Positions 46,756-58,743 of a stretch of 64,000 nucleotides of DNA are shown one piece after another (the first letter of the stretch is position 1; every line of letters begins with the position of its first letter). This stretch comes from Prostheceraeus crozeri (lineage: Eukaryota; Platyhelminthes; Polycladida; Euryleptidae): contig CAJQUW010011637.1 of NCBI GenBank assembly GCA_907163375.1, positions 21,256-85,255 of the forward strand, in the 5' to 3' direction. Made by a program: the position numbers and the translations under genes. The notes beneath the pieces are model-generated. The model searched no databases. It had not been told where the DNA came from and was given only the letters and a program-made list of their open reading frames with translations.

Positions 46756-47230
46756 TTAACAGTATCTCATTCGCACATATGAGTGCTGCATTTGGAAATC
46801 AAAAATTTGAATTAAGTCAGTTTTAGTTTTTTTGGCGTTTAAGATGTGAATTAAATCATTTATATAATTACTAAATAAAGTTGGCGATAACACGTCACCC
46901 TGTGGAATTCCACTCTCAGGCTTGAAGAATTGTGTCTCATTGCCAACGAAAAGTACCTTGCATTCTTTTTTTATGATAGTGCTTACTATCAATGATATAA
47001 ATTTGCTGTTTTGGTATAAAGAGTTTTAACTTATCAATAAGTCACTTTTTCGGAGTGGAATAAAATGCCTTTGAGACGAAGCCCAAGAACCATGAGTGCT
47101 ACATGTTTTCGTAAATTTTCATTAATTCTGACTTTGGTAATTATGTTATGCAATGCAGAACTTCCTGTTCGATCACTGTCAATTATTAAGTCGAATAATT
47201 TTTGTTTGTTAAAAAATTCTCTATACAAGA
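46756..47230 (-). mobile_element. LINE reverse transcriptase remnant
   Basis: Minus-strand frame IIKKECKVLFVGNETQFFKP followed by SGIPQGDVLSPTLFSNYIND, the conserved GxPQGDxLSPxLF motif of non-LTR reverse transcriptases. Upstream, HVALMVLGLRLKGILFHSEK corresponds to the preceding motif with its catalytic aspartate region degraded. No FADD motif follows and the frame breaks several times. Both ends are truncated. Confidence 0.75.
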
Positions 47231-47452
47231 TGAAAAATTAATAAAGCTATCTGAACTGAGATATTTTCATCTCCTTTTTAAAATATTTGGGAAATCCAAC
47301 TGCAGTTGCCAGGTTAATCAGATATTAGTGCTCTTAACAGTAAAATTACATGCTTTCCATGCAGAGATATATTGTCAGGGGAAGCAACCTATCCTTGACA
47401 ACGCAATGTTTCGTATGATTTATAAAAAATGAAAAAAACATTTAAAGAAAGG

Positions 47453-47547
47453 GTCACAATTTTTGATATTAATTTTACCGTTATTTACGCCTTTTATTAT
47501 TATACTAAGGCGTAAACAGCAATGAAATTAACATCAAAAATTGTGGC
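47453..47547. repeat. Compact 95-nt hairpin
   Basis: GTCACAATTTTTGATATTAA with TTATTTACGCCTT pairs with AAGGCGTAAACAGC and TTAACATCAAAAATTGTGGC across a 13-nt AT-rich loop. Arms are 41 nt with about five mismatches or wobbles. Confidence 0.65.
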
Positions 47548-48428
47548 TCTCTCTTTGATGTTAATGTATTTTTTCAAAAACAGGTTTGAGAAATCCTTAA
47601 TTGTGATTGTTTATGACAGGTGAGATCACTGAACATACTTGTCATTTATTCAACACTACACGATTATAACATGAATTATACATCTGTTAATATTAAGTTA
47701 TTAAGATGTGTGCAGTTGATCGTTAAATACATTTTTAACGCGAAAGTTAGCGAAAAATCACGCAAACGTGTTAATTGAAGAAAATTGTACCAAATGTTGT
47801 CGAAATTCAAAAAATATACACGTATATCATCTGAAAGCTTAACACGAGACTGATTGATAAGTGATAATCTTAATTTTCTGCTTTGCGTAGCTTAGTCTGT
47901 AGGCACCAGTGCATTAATTGACCAAAAATTCATACTTTTATGGCTGCTGACTACAACTGACCAGACATAACCTAATCGCTCTGCCAAATCAAAATACTAA
48001 ACACATTCTTTCACATGGCATAACGTTTTGAAAATGAGCATCTTCATCAATGAAAAAATCATGTCAGGCTTTGTTAGCAGAATTTTCAACGAATCTTAAA
48101 ATCTTTACATCATGATGAAGCTGAGTGATAGTTCACACTGTCTGTCAATTTTCATTAAAAATTCTGTCGTCCTCATGTTAAAATCCTGCATCAAAGAAAA
48201 CGCTCAATTTTCTTTCGTAAGGCCTACTGACCACAACTGACCACTTCAGAATCTATGGAGCACAAGGTTTCATGGCATAGAGTAAGTATGTTAGGTAGAG
48301 TGGTAACACCGCATTTATTAAATCCCCAATGTGTATGCACTCTCGATTTTATTAAATGAACTCGAAGGAGATACAGTCGGAATTGTCTCAAAATGTGAGA
48401 TATACACATTTATGCAGTTTTGAAGAAA
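47548..48428. other. No gene seen
   Basis: GACTACAACTGACCA and GACCACAACTGACCA recur at 47948 and 48229; otherwise nothing supported. Confidence 0.35.
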
Positions 48429-48617
48429 TTACAACGGAATTGCCTGATCATGATAGTAATGCAGAAGGAATGATGGTGTTTCACCAAATATTTCACAGAT
48501 TCTCCGTGACGGCCTTGGAGATTTAATGTTTGTTAAAGTAGCAATTCGATATGTTCTTATTATTTTCATGCTGAACCTCAGGAGCATCTTCTTAAGCGTG
48601 ATTATGTCACAAGCAAC
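48429..48617 (-). CDS. Possible exon, second copy of a conserved segment
   Basis: After an AG at about 48619 the frame reads VACDIITLKKMLLRFSMKII and stays open to a stop at 48429, about 63 codons. The first 20 codons match the copy at 4797-4859 with mainly synonymous differences. This copy is the longer and may be the better preserved one. No family recognised; a transposon protein cannot be ruled out. Confidence 0.3.
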   Translation of the reverse strand, partial: VACDIITLKKMLLRFSMKIIRTYRIATLTNIKSPRPSRRICEIFGETPSFLLHYYHDQAIPL

Positions 48618-48774
48618 CTGCACTGATAGAGTAAAATCACATATTCAAATACAATGATTTCAGTTAACTTTGAAAGATGCAAGTGGGTCCACATCACTAT
48701 TCAGATTCAAGAAATGAAACATGAATTTAGTGATCGAATCATAAAATCGTGCCGGTGAAAATTTAATTGAAAAC
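48504..48774 (+). repeat. Dispersed 270-bp repeat (copy of 4743-5012)
   Basis: From CGTGACGGCCTTGG to GAAAATTTAATTGA it is collinear with 4743-5012; both include AACTTTGAAAGATG and GTGGGTCCACATCA. Confidence 0.6.
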
Positions 48775-49854
48775 TTGAAATTTCAGCCAAGAAAGCACGA
48801 ATAAGATCTCGATTTTTTCATAAAGACTTCCATTATAATGCTGCTCATGAAATTCCCTTGCAAATTAATTTAATTTCCGCTTAGTTACGACGATTATTAG
48901 AAAATATTCATTCCTTTTGATATCCAGCTTGTTTTATACTACTTATATAGGAGATTCATATCGGTAGCATTTAAAGTGGCAAAATTTTGACTTTTTTTAA
49001 AAGTGCTCAAATATTTTTTGGACCACGGGAACGGAATCTCCGCAAAACACTGAATCTTTTCATATAAAAAATTTTACTATGTACAGATACTTTTTTCAGT
49101 CGACACTCTACCTATATATCCCTACTCTATGCTTCATGGTATATCGTTTACTAAAATTGAACCAGGATTTCAACACGAAAATTAAATTTGAAAATAGGCT
49201 AACTTTTTTGTGCAATTATTCATGAAACGGTATATCGACCGATCTTCTCAATGCGTAATAGGTAATAGGTCTTCACCAGGGACACTAGGATTCTGCGCTC
49301 GAAATTTCGATTTTCTGCGCCCTATTTTCGTAAATTCTGGGTTTTTCTGCGATCTAGCGTTTTGTACATAATTTAGCCGTATTTCTCATAATTGCAACGA
49401 TTAAGGCTCGTATAATTCGCATTATTATATTATTAGGTAACTACATGTTGAAAAAGCTTGTTCTGAATAAAATTATGTTCCGATATAATAAGTCTATATA
49501 CCGGTATATATACCGCATAGGTTCAATATTTCGAATGTACATAGCCCATGCCCGTGGTCCTACGATGCATGGTACTACATTGCACGTGTACATATAAAAT
49601 TCAGAATTCCAAACGAATTTTATAAAAGGCATGGATCAAAATTTCAGAGAGAGAGAGAGTCGAAGGCAACTTTCAGCATGTCTTTTAAGTTGTCGTCTTC
49701 AAAATTTTGTCTCCTACATGTATCTACATTACGAAAACTACTATAAGATCACTCAACTTCAGCGGTATTAATAGGCAATTGAAGTCGAAGCAGCTAGATG
49801 TGAGTAGTAATCCCGTGCCAAAATAAAGTGCAAAATGTGAAAGGATGAGTCATC
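48775..49854. other. No gene seen
   Basis: AT-rich, short frames only. A GA run at 49647-49661. Confidence 0.4.
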
Positions 49855-51400
49855 ATGCTGACTCAGCCCCCCCCCTCTGGAAGGAAGGAAGGAGTTGGCC
49901 AAGGATGTGCTGGGAGGAATGGGTCCGAGAGGAGGAAACTGTTCCCTACCCCCCTCTGGAAGGAAGGAAGGAGTTTTCCGGCAAGGGAAGGAATCTCGGA
50001 AGGGAGAAGGGGTGGAATCTCTGAAAACGTCAGAGTTGGAAAAGGGTGGGTTTTGGTTTTGGAATGAGAAAAGTCGGAAATCGTCATGAAGGAGGGTTCG
50101 GATGAGAAAGTGGAGTTTAGATTTGGAATCTGCGTGAAATTTTGGGTGGGGAAGGAAGGCAGGAGGAGTTTTCCTGAGAGGCAAGGGGTGGAGTGGCAGA
50201 GTTGCAAAAAGGCGGGTGTTGGATGTTTTGGGATGAGAAAAGTCGTTTTTCGACATGAAGGAGGCCTCGGATGGGAAAACGGAAGCCAGATTCGGAATCT
50301 ACGTGAAATTTTGGGTTAGAAAAGATGTTTCCAGCGACATCGGAGAGAAAAAGTTTTGAGGACGCCCCCCCCCCTCGGCAGCGATCTTCCAACTTTGGTT
50401 CTAGAGATCGTAGAAAGTCGTGCAATAGCTCATTTGAAAGCTAAGAGTGAGAAAAATGCAGTGGAAAGCTCAGTTTGGTCTCATTTTCTTGGGTTTAGGG
50501 ATGAAAATGGCAGGAAAACGTCAGAGTTGGAAAAGTCGGGTGTTGGATGTTTTGGGATGAGAAAAGTCGTTTTTCGATATTAAGAAGGTCCCGGATGCGA
50601 AAACGAGTACAAATTCGGACGTTTTGACCAATGTTGGGTCTAGGAACTTCTTTCCAGTTCAATCGGTGAGAAAAAGTTCTGACCCCCCCCTTCGGCAGCG
50701 ATCTTCCAACTTTGGTGTGAGAGATCGTAGATTGTCGTGCAATAGGTCGTTTGAAAGCTAAGAATGAGAAAAAATTCAGTGGAAGACACGGCTTGTTCCT
50801 ATCTGCCTTCGTATAGATGTGAGACGTCATTGACAATTTTGGACATTGGCGAAAAGACGACAGAGTTAGAATTTTACGAAAATCGCTCTAGCGGGTGAAC
50901 CCGGCCTCGGACGGGAAAACAGAGACCAGATTTGGAATCAGCGTGCCATTCTACATCTAGAGGGTGAGTTTCAAGTCAATCGGAGAGAAAAAGTTGAAAA
51001 GTTGGGTCTGCGCATGAGATTTTTTCCTGAAAATGTTAAATTGTGGCCACTTTGGTGATGAATAGCGGAGGATTGGAAGTGAATGAAGAGCTCGGGTTTC
51101 TTTTCGGGGCAAGACGGCACTTTGTTCTCTATGATCCACTCTTTTCAGATGCGTGAAAGGTTTCGTTTTCAATTGAGAGCCTGTTGAAAATCGAGTTTTT
51201 GTGTTTTTTCCAAGATTTTGGAACTTTTTGAAAAACGACAGAGTTTTTTCATCTCGGCTTCTGGTAATCGTAGAGGGTCGAGGGATGTCTTAAATGAAAG
51301 GGGAGAGCGAGAAAACATGGTTGTCAAAATTTGGAGTCAATCGGAGCACTAGAAGCGGAGATAGACGGGTTTAAAGTTTTTGGATGATGGATATTACGTC
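49855..51400. repeat. Array of degenerate units of about 320 bp, GC-richer
   Basis: Marker phrases recur in order: GGATGTTTTGGGATGAGAAA at 50220 and 50543; CCTCGGCAGCGATCTTCCAA and CTTCGGCAGCGATCTTCCAA at about 50374 and 50690; TTTGAAAGCTAAGA at 50432 and 50750; AGTCAATCGGAGAGAAAAAG at 50974 with a relative at 50660. Spacing is about 315-335 bp and units diverge strongly to the right. At the left, CCCCTCTGGAAGGAAGGAAG occurs twice (49871 and 49952). Frames across it on both strands are low-complexity and are not genes. It shares motifs with the fold-back at 3323-3949. Its position just outside the Polinton-type fossil raises the possibility that it is that element's terminal region. Confidence 0.6.
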
Positions 51401-51686
51401 ATCAGCTGATCGCCACAAACTACATAAGCGGGGAACCGACAGAGACTTTTCATTCAGAGGAGAGCGATTGTCAAAGGTAGGTCGTCTCTCTCAGCTCCGA
51501 TGATAGTTTCGGACATTCCAAATTCCGGGTTTCTGTAAGAAACCGACTTAGAAAATTTCATTGCTGAACTCAGCTAAGGCGTCAGATTTATAGGTTCGCA
51601 GGGGAGATGGCCTTCGTCTTCAGGCCATAAGAGACTCCAGTAGTAGGAAGAAGACTGTTCCACGCCAAGACAAATTCAGAAAAATT

Positions 51687-52200
51687 GGTATTTTTAAAAA
51701 CGACATAAATTCATGAATTTTAACCCTTTTTCAGGCTTTTAAGACCTAAATTCATAAATTTAGTCCATTTAAAAAGGAGCATTTTTTTGAAAAGTCGGTA
51801 TTTTTAAAAACGACTAAATTCATGAATTTTGGTCATTTTTTCAGGTTATGAAGACCTAAATTCATAAATCTAGGCGTTTTTAAAAATACCCAATTTTTCA
51901 AATTTTTCAAAATCTCAAATTTGAGAATATGACATTTTACACCCCCCTTTAAAGTCATGACCGGTCCAGGACACCGAAAATCATAAAAGTTAAGAATCTC
52001 AAATTTGAGATTAAGATCATTTTTTACTTTGAAAATCATGACCGTTCAAGGACACTGTAAAATCATAAAAGTTAAGAATCTCAAATTTGTGATTATGACA
52101 TTTTACCCTTAAAATCATGACCGTTCAAGGACACTGTAAATCAGAAAAATTGGTAATTTTAAAAACGTCTAAATTCATGAATTTTATCCATTTTTCAGGT
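51687..52200 (+). repeat. Two interleaved sets of AT-rich direct repeats
   Basis: Set 1 has TTTTAAAAACG followed by AAATTCATGAATTTT and a CATTTTTTCAGGTTTT-like stretch at about 51690, 51795 and 52155. Set 2 is an 80-bp unit with AATCTCAAATTTGAGA and AATCATGACCGTTCAAGGAC at about 51910, 51990 and 52072. Both contain short palindromes (CTCAAATTTGAG, AAATTCATGAATTT). They end about 80 bp before the first gene of the fossil, as a terminal region would. Confidence 0.7.
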
Positions 52201-52278
52201 TTTTAAAATATGAGATAACTAAAATTATGTGACTAAAAATATTTCTTTAAAAATGGAAGAAACCTCAAGGGGACGAAA

Positions 52279-52899
52279 ATGGAAGAAACAAAAGTGGAAG
52301 GAACTTCGAGAATATATCCTTCGTTATCATATGAACGTAGTTCTACTTTAATGGACATTGAAAAAATGAATAAAGAAAAACATAAAGATAGAGTTAGGTA
52401 TATGAAAGATAAGGAATCTCAATTATTATTAAGATTAGAGCATTATGAAAAATTAAGAAAGAGATGGACCAAAGTTAAGAATGTAACACAAGGAACTGGA
52501 ATCTTTTTAACAATAAGTTTAGGAGTATTTACAATTGTTATATCTTCAGGTGTTTTAGGAATTCCAGTAGTTGCTACTGCTTTAACAGGTACGAGTGTTT
52601 TTGCAACTTCACTTGTTACAATGTTAGATAAATCTTTAATAACTAAGAAACGAAAATCATTAAAAACTAAGCATTTACATATTAAAGAAGTCTATGACAA
52701 ATTGCATTACTACTTTCAAAGGGTATGTGATGATAATGTTATTACGTCAGATGAGATTGAAAAATTTGATCAAATAGCTAATGAAGTAAATCAAATATCA
52801 TTTCAATTACAGTCAGAAAAAGTTGATGATAAGAATAAACAGGATGGCAAAATTTCTAGTGATGGTAAAACTTTTACTGATGGTAAAATTTCTAATTAA
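52279..52899 (+). CDS. Fossil element: membrane protein with coiled coils
   Basis: The frame of 206 residues looks whole. Residues about 25-70 are charged and helical (KEKHKDRVRYMKDKESQLLL). Residues about 76-115 are hydrophobic (GIFLTISLGVFTIVISSGVL, then IPVVATALTGTSVFATSLVT), probably two membrane segments. A basic stretch (KKRKSLKTKH) and a second helical part follow, and the tail has a degenerate DGKxxxDGK repeat (NKQDGKISSDGK). It begins about 80 bp after the repeats. Similar hydrophobic proteins are common in Polinton-like genomes but I do not know a function. Virion membrane or assembly roles are guesses. Confidence 0.5.
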   Translation: MEETKVEGTSRIYPSLSYERSSTLMDIEKMNKEKHKDRVRYMKDKESQLLLRLEHYEKLRKRWTKVKNVTQGTGIFLTISLGVFTIVISSGVLGIPVVATALTGTSVFATSLVTMLDKSLITKKRKSLKTKHLHIKEVYDKLHYYFQRVCDDNVITSDEIEKFDQIANEVNQISFQLQSEKVDDKNKQDGKISSDGKTFTDGKISN

Positions 52900-53154
52900 G
52901 AAAATGATAAAGTTTTTGTAGAAGAGCTAAAAACTTTAAGCGAAAATTTAAGCAAAACTTTATTAAACAAAACTTAAAACGAGAAAACTTTAAACGAAAA
53001 GATGTCAGACAACAAAGCAATAAAAAATAATTTGTTCAGTAAAATGTTTTTGTTGCATTTCAATGTTACCACAAAATTCAAATACTATATTTTAAAAAAT
53101 GGATAAAATTAAAGCTGATAATCAAAAAATATATATAAAAATATAATATAAAAA

Positions 53155-53940
53155 ATGGATAAAATTAGAGCTGACAATTTTAAAAGAATTCAACAATTAG
53201 ACAAGTTAATAAAACAAAGAAATATTATGAAAGACAATCATCTTCAACATAGAATGATAAAAGCTGGTATACAATCTGATATGTTTGATCAATTAAAATT
53301 AACTGAAGAAGTAAAAACTGATTATGAAAAACCTGTCTAACCATTTAAAACTCTTGAAAAACAAATTAATATAGCGGATCCAGTACTTAAAACACTATTA
53401 GATGATTATGGTTTGTTAGAAGCAAATATAGATAAAAAATTACCAAAATCTATGCAATTTGAACATTCTACTTTCTTTTTAGATAAAAAATTATTTGCAA
53501 GATTTTATCTTGGTGGAAAAAAATATTTCCACAACCTTTACGTGGGTTAATTTTTTCACCAGATAAATCACCTATTAGTTTCGATAAAAATTTTGTTGAT
53601 CTTTTAAGAGGAGCAGATTTAAAAAATTATGCTGTAGAAGATCTTATAAAATATAAAGCTAAGTTAGATAGAGTTGGTGTACCGAAATCTCTTAGACGTT
53701 ATAAACAATTAGAAAATTTATTATCAACGGGCGTTAAAGTAGGAAAAGGTTTTAAACCTGAAACAACTGTATTTTTACCAGATGATCAACAAGAATTACT
53801 AAATAGATTAAATATTTTAATATCGGCAATAAAAGAAGGACATAATTCTAGTTTCAATGAAATTCATGCTATATTGAAAAGGCTGTTAGAAAAGAAGATT
53901 CTAAATGAAGAGGATTATAAAAGTATAGCTGAAATATGTT
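53155..53940 (+). pseudogene. Fossil element: unknown conserved protein, broken
   Basis: The readable stretches include NFKRIQQLDKLIKQRNIMKD near the start and, near the end, ISAIKEGHNSSFNEIHAILK. The latter type of segment, a small alpha-helical tail with 'EGHNN..NE...IL..L', is familiar from unnamed proteins encoded beside Polinton-type ATPase and capsid genes. No enzyme motif seen. The gene is broken. A role in the virion or in replication is inferred only from the neighbours. Confidence 0.4.
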
Positions 53941-53992
53941 GTTGTTTTTAATATTTTATAAAAAAACATTTATTCAAAATTTTAACTACAAA

Positions 53993-54779
53993 ATGTGTTC
54001 AGCAGATTTAGACAAAATTAATAATCATTTAGAAAATCTAACAGAGATTTTGGGTTCATCAAAATTTAGTACGACGTTAAAATTTATGACAACTACTTCA
54101 TCACACACTTGTAATTTAGAACCCATTCTACATTTGGAACAAAATAAAAATTATCAAATTGCATTGACTAGTTTCTCCGCATTTAACACTATTCAAAACG
54201 TTATCAAAGATGTGAATGATCAATTTAGATATTCTACTGATAAAGGCAAAACATGGAAAATACTAACTTTTCTTCCTGGTTCTTACGAAGTTGAATAAAT
54301 ATCAAATGAAATTAAGAGACATTTAGGTACACCATTTAAAGATAAGAAACAATTACATTTTGCAGTTGAACCGGCAGTTAACAAATTTTCTGTTACTTTA
54401 GACGAGAATCATCAAGTTGATTTTAATCATGATAGATCATTGTCAAAGCTATTAGGATTTAATAAACAAACTTATAGTAAAGGTTTTTATTTAAGTGAGA
54501 AGATTCCAAAAATAACTAAAAAATACAATTGTTGTACATTGTGACATTATAGAAGGAGGATATATAAAATGTAAATTGTCAAATTTAATATTCAGTTTTC
54601 CAGCTTTTACTGTACCCATTGCCTATAGATTAAATGTATTTCCCCAAACATTATTATATTTCCCTATTACAAGAAAAACTATTAACAACATTAACATTAG
54701 AATCACTGATGAGAAAGGAAAAGAAATAAATTTTGGAGGTGAAGAGATTATGATAGATCTTTTGGTTCGGGAGGTATAA
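53993..54779 (+). pseudogene. Fossil element: probable minor capsid (penton-like) protein, broken
   Basis: Recognisable stretches run in the order YQIALTSFSAFNTIQNV, FLPGSYEVE, FAVEPAVNKFSVTL, LLGFNKQTYSKGFY, FPAFTVPIAYRLNVFP and INFGGEEIMIDLLVREV. This series belongs to a beta-rich protein commonly encoded with Polinton-type polymerases in invertebrate genomes; a jelly-roll minor capsid role is the usual suggestion but I hold it loosely. It lies between the unknown protein and the packaging ATPase, on the same strand. Broken. A short GGGAG/CTCCC hairpin covers the end of the coding region (54769-54785). Confidence 0.45.
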
Positions 54780-54958
54780 ACTCCCACGCGAAGCTAGAGA
54801 AGTTTAATTTTCTTCTTCTTATTCTTCTTATTCTTCTTCTTTAAAGAGAAAAAATTAAAAAATTAAAATTAAAATTTTTTATTAAAAAATTAGTGAAGTG
54901 CCTCATTAAATAAAAAAAACTAAAATTTAATCATCATCCAAATTTATCTAATAAAGTT
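54780..54958. other. Fossil element: short AT-rich spacer
   Basis: Starts with a GC-richer patch (CTCCCACGCGAAGCTAGAGA) then TTC-rich and A/T-rich runs. Probably the 3' end of one gene and promoter of the next. Confidence 0.3.
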
Positions 54959-55652
54959 TTGTCAGTTATTTGTGGAAGATCAGGTTGTGGAAAAACGTAT
55001 CTATTATTTAAAATTTTAGCAACTCCAAATTTTTTGGATTATAACAATCTTATAATTTATACAACAACAGCAGAACAACCCGTGTATCAATTTTTAAAAT
55101 ATGGATTTGAAAATAATCTTAAAAAACAGCAATTGCTTCATTATTCAAAGAATATGAAAAATCTGAAGATGAAGAAGAAATAAGTTCGTGGAGTGAAGAA
55201 GCAGCAAAAAAAAATCAGTTAATAAAATCCAATAAAAATAAGCATATAAAGATACAATTAATAGATGATAGTGGTAATATGCAAGATCCTAGTAAACTAG
55301 ATAAAAGAATGAAGCATTGTGTAATTTTTGATGATTGTGTTAATGATAAAAATCAGTCAGTCCAGAGAAATTATTTCACAAGAGGTAGACATAATAACTG
55401 TAGTGTTTTTTATTTAACACAAAGTATGTATTCATTAGATGGAAGTGTTATTAGAAAGAATGCAAATATACTTATACTATTTGAAATAAATGCAAGAAAC
55501 TCAAGTGATTAGTTAAGAGATTTATGTGTAAGAAATAAAGATGAATTTAAACAATCGTGTAACAATGCTTGGTCAAGAGATTACGGCTTCATTACAATTA
55601 ATATTGATAAAAAAATTCATGATAGAGTTATAGAACATTTGTTTACCGAGTG
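54959..55652 (+). pseudogene. Fossil element: A32-like genome-packaging ATPase, broken
   Basis: FtsK/HerA-type ATPase that pumps viral DNA into capsids in related elements. Near the start is a Walker A motif, ICGRSGCGKTYLL; the middle has a Walker B motif in KHCVIFDDCVNDKNQ; then RGRHNNCSVFYLTQSM, the arginine-finger and sensor region of this family; and near the end SRDYGFITINIDKK. Size and order of motifs fit A32-like ATPases of Polintons, about 230 residues. Plus strand, converging with the DNA polymerase gene to its right. Broken. Confidence 0.75.
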
Positions 55653-55756
55653 ATAAAAAATATACAAATATAGTGTTATAATTTTTTATTTTTTTATTTT
55701 ATATATATATCAAATTTGTTTATCTTAGAAATTAGAAAATTAAAAAGGTAAAGTAG

Positions 55757-58700
55757 TTATTCCATCAGGTAAAATGTTTTTTTATCATCAAATGGATCTA
55801 ATGCTAATTTATGTTCCTCTTTTAAATACATTTTATGTTTCTTTGAATTAAGTCTATAATTACATGCTGTTTTTATTTCATTATTAAATAATACATTTTT
55901 ATAATCTTGAAATGTTATTTGATTAGCCACTGATGCCTTTGAAATTCCTTTTAATGTTTTATGTGTTTTAATATTATTAGTTGTATTATGACAATAACAT
56001 TTAGATTTTAAAAATATAGCTTCTGTTATGAAATCTTCATTTCCTTCTAATTCATCTTTTACTTTACATAAATCAGAAGGATGAATGATATCTTTTATTT
56101 TATTAATTTCTTCATCAAGTGAAGAATTATACGGTATTGTTAATTCTAAGAAAACGGAATCCGTATCTGTAAAGTGTAATTTATAGTTTTTGCCATAAGC
56201 AGGTGCTAAATAATCATATATAAATTTATACATAAATAGTTTAGTTAATTCTAATATAGTGAATCCAATAAAATTAAACTTATCATGTTTTACGCTAATT
56301 CGACGTAAATGTACAGCACACAGATTATCACTAAATCTAGTAGTTCTTTTATATGTAGGTTTCCTTGTTAAATTTTGAAATTTATCTCTATCATAAACTA
56401 TTTCAATATTTTGTCTATTACGCACATTTTCTAAAGTCTTACCATAAAATGCATTATTCATTAATTTAAAGAATACGTTTCCAAAATCATCTTTATTTCT
56501 TTTAGCTATTTTACGTCTTTCAATATTGAACTCTATATAATTTTTTAACCATTTAGATTTTCTATACTCTAGTTTTCGATGTATTTTAGTGAGAAGCATT
56601 CCATGTTCTAAATACCAATCTAGCATTCTTCCTTCAACAACATACTTTCCTTTATTACCTTGTGTTAACATAAGTTTTTTTGTTGGTCTGTATTTCTTAG
56701 GCATTATAGACTTTTGATAATCTGAAAAATCTTCTATATTGGGAATTTTGTTTTCGGGACAGGAAGGATAATATTTTGTTGCGCCTTTTATATAATCAGG
56801 GTATACTAAATCAACTTCATATATATATCCAAAATTATAATTTCCATCATGCGTTTTTTGATAATCAAGAATATTACACAATGTCATTTCACCTGTTGGT
56901 AATTCTTGTATCATGCAAGAAGAATATAAGCTATTAAAATCATAATATAACAAATAGTTTTCTCTCATGATTTCATCAACTGCTGCTTGACTATCTTCAT
57001 TTGATATAAGTCCTTCTATATTTTGATTAAACAATTTTATAAACTGATCGCTTTCTTCTGGAGATAAAGGTTTCATTATTCCATAATCATCAGGATTTAC
57101 TTTTTTATTATAACACTTAACATATCTATTAACTAAAACTGATGAAACTCAACCTCTAATACCAGATTCAAAAAATAATAATTTATCATATGTATTTTCT
57201 TTATAATGTTTAAGTTTAACACCAGTATGTTTTAATCCTGCTAACCATGTTAAACCTGGTGTAGAATAACAATAACATGGATCTATTCCGTAATATTCTA
57301 AACACATGTCACGAAAGTTTTCAAAAAGATCAGTAAGGATTAATACATCTATCTGTAGATATTTCATTGTATAATCATACATTGTTTTACAATTTAACTC
57401 TCTTCAATTTTTTTCAGCTTCTGCATAGTCTTCTTCAGATAATTGTGATTGTTTTAATGTTGATTTAAATTTATTTATTGGAGGAAGTTTTTGTTCTTTC
57501 ATTATTTCATTTATTCTATTTATATCTCCAGTTATATATTCATACGGAAATATGCCTTTTAAAGGTTTTAAATTATATTTATTTAATATTTTACATTGTT
57601 CAGGTTTCAAAGTTTTTCCCATAACATCTAATGAATAAGGAGTAAAAAATCTAAATGCATCTAAAATTCTAATACAACCTAATTGCATTGAAAAATATTC
57701 TTCTTCTTGTTTACATAGTGCATTTATTTGTTGTTGTTGTAATTTTTCAGATGAAAATAAATCTTTCATTATTAAATGGAAATCATATTTAGAACCATTA
57801 TAGAAATATAGAGGAACAAAGTTACATTTAAATATATTAGCATTAAAATTACAAGAATTATGCGCTGCACCTCTATATTATCCATTTAGATGATCATGAT
57901 CTTTTACTTTATCAAGATATCTACCTCTGCCAGTTTTATAGTTATTTGTAAATTCTTTTCCACAGTAAAAACATTTTATTTCATCATTAAAATGATATTT
58001 TTCTTCATCCGTTAATGGAAGCATTGGTATATTTGTTTCAAGCAATTGTGAAAAACGTCCTTGTAATTCTTCTACTTTCTTTGTAAACATTTCTGAACTA
58101 TCTTCACCATACTATTGATAATATTCTGATTTAAATAATTTAGGATAATTTAAATTAATGTACATTCCCCAACATAATGGTTTTTGTTCAAATAAGTATT
58201 TTTCTTTACTTTGCTCAGATGTACTTTTTTCAGGTGCACTTTTTTCATATTTACCATTATTCATATTTTCATGTTATGTTAACATTATATGCTTCGAGAT
58301 CACAATAAATAGTAAAGGGTACTTTATTTTTCAAATAATGTCTATTATAAATTAAATAATCATCTTTAGGAAAAATATTTTCAACTGCTTCGTTTTGCTG
58401 ACAATTCTCCAAATGTCTATTCATTTCTTCTTTAGTTCTAAAGCTCGTCATACATAGGAAACAGGGAAAATTAGCATTATCTGAAGTTTTTGTAAATATA
58501 GAAACATCTTTACACAATATAAAATGACCCTGATAACATAATATATTCGCTAGTGCTGGTTGTTTTGTTTGTTTTAATTTTTCAAATTTATCTTGACATA
58601 TTTCATGTGTTAAATCGATATAAATTTGCAAATCTTTTTCAGACTGTTGATAATTTTGATTTAATATTTGTAGCTGATAAATATATTCTGTATCATATTG
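55757..58700 (-). pseudogene. Fossil element: protein-primed family B DNA polymerase, broken
   Basis: Reading the minus strand from right to left: KVPFTIYCDLEAYN (exonuclease motif I) preceded by paired cysteines (FPCFLCMTSF); CFYCGKEFTNN with KVKDHDHLNG, a zinc-binding segment standard in these polymerases; ARG-free exonuclease middle part; TMKYLQIDVLILTDLFENFR, the Exo III and linker region; LLYYDFNSLYSSCM, polymerase motif A; FFKLMNNAFYGKTLE, motif B; and LHFTDTDSVFLEL, motif C. The order and inserts are those of protein-primed polymerases of Polintons and adenoviruses, which replicate linear genomes. The C-terminal third is the best preserved. Broken in several pieces. Confidence 0.85.
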
Positions 58701-58743
58701 TTCTTTATATTGTTGTTGACATTTTTTTTAAACATTTATTTAT

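Noticed and set aside
49768-50836. Long proline/serine-rich and glycine-rich reading frames on both strands
   Set aside because: They follow the low-complexity periodic array, overlap on both strands and lack any domain; by-products of base composition.
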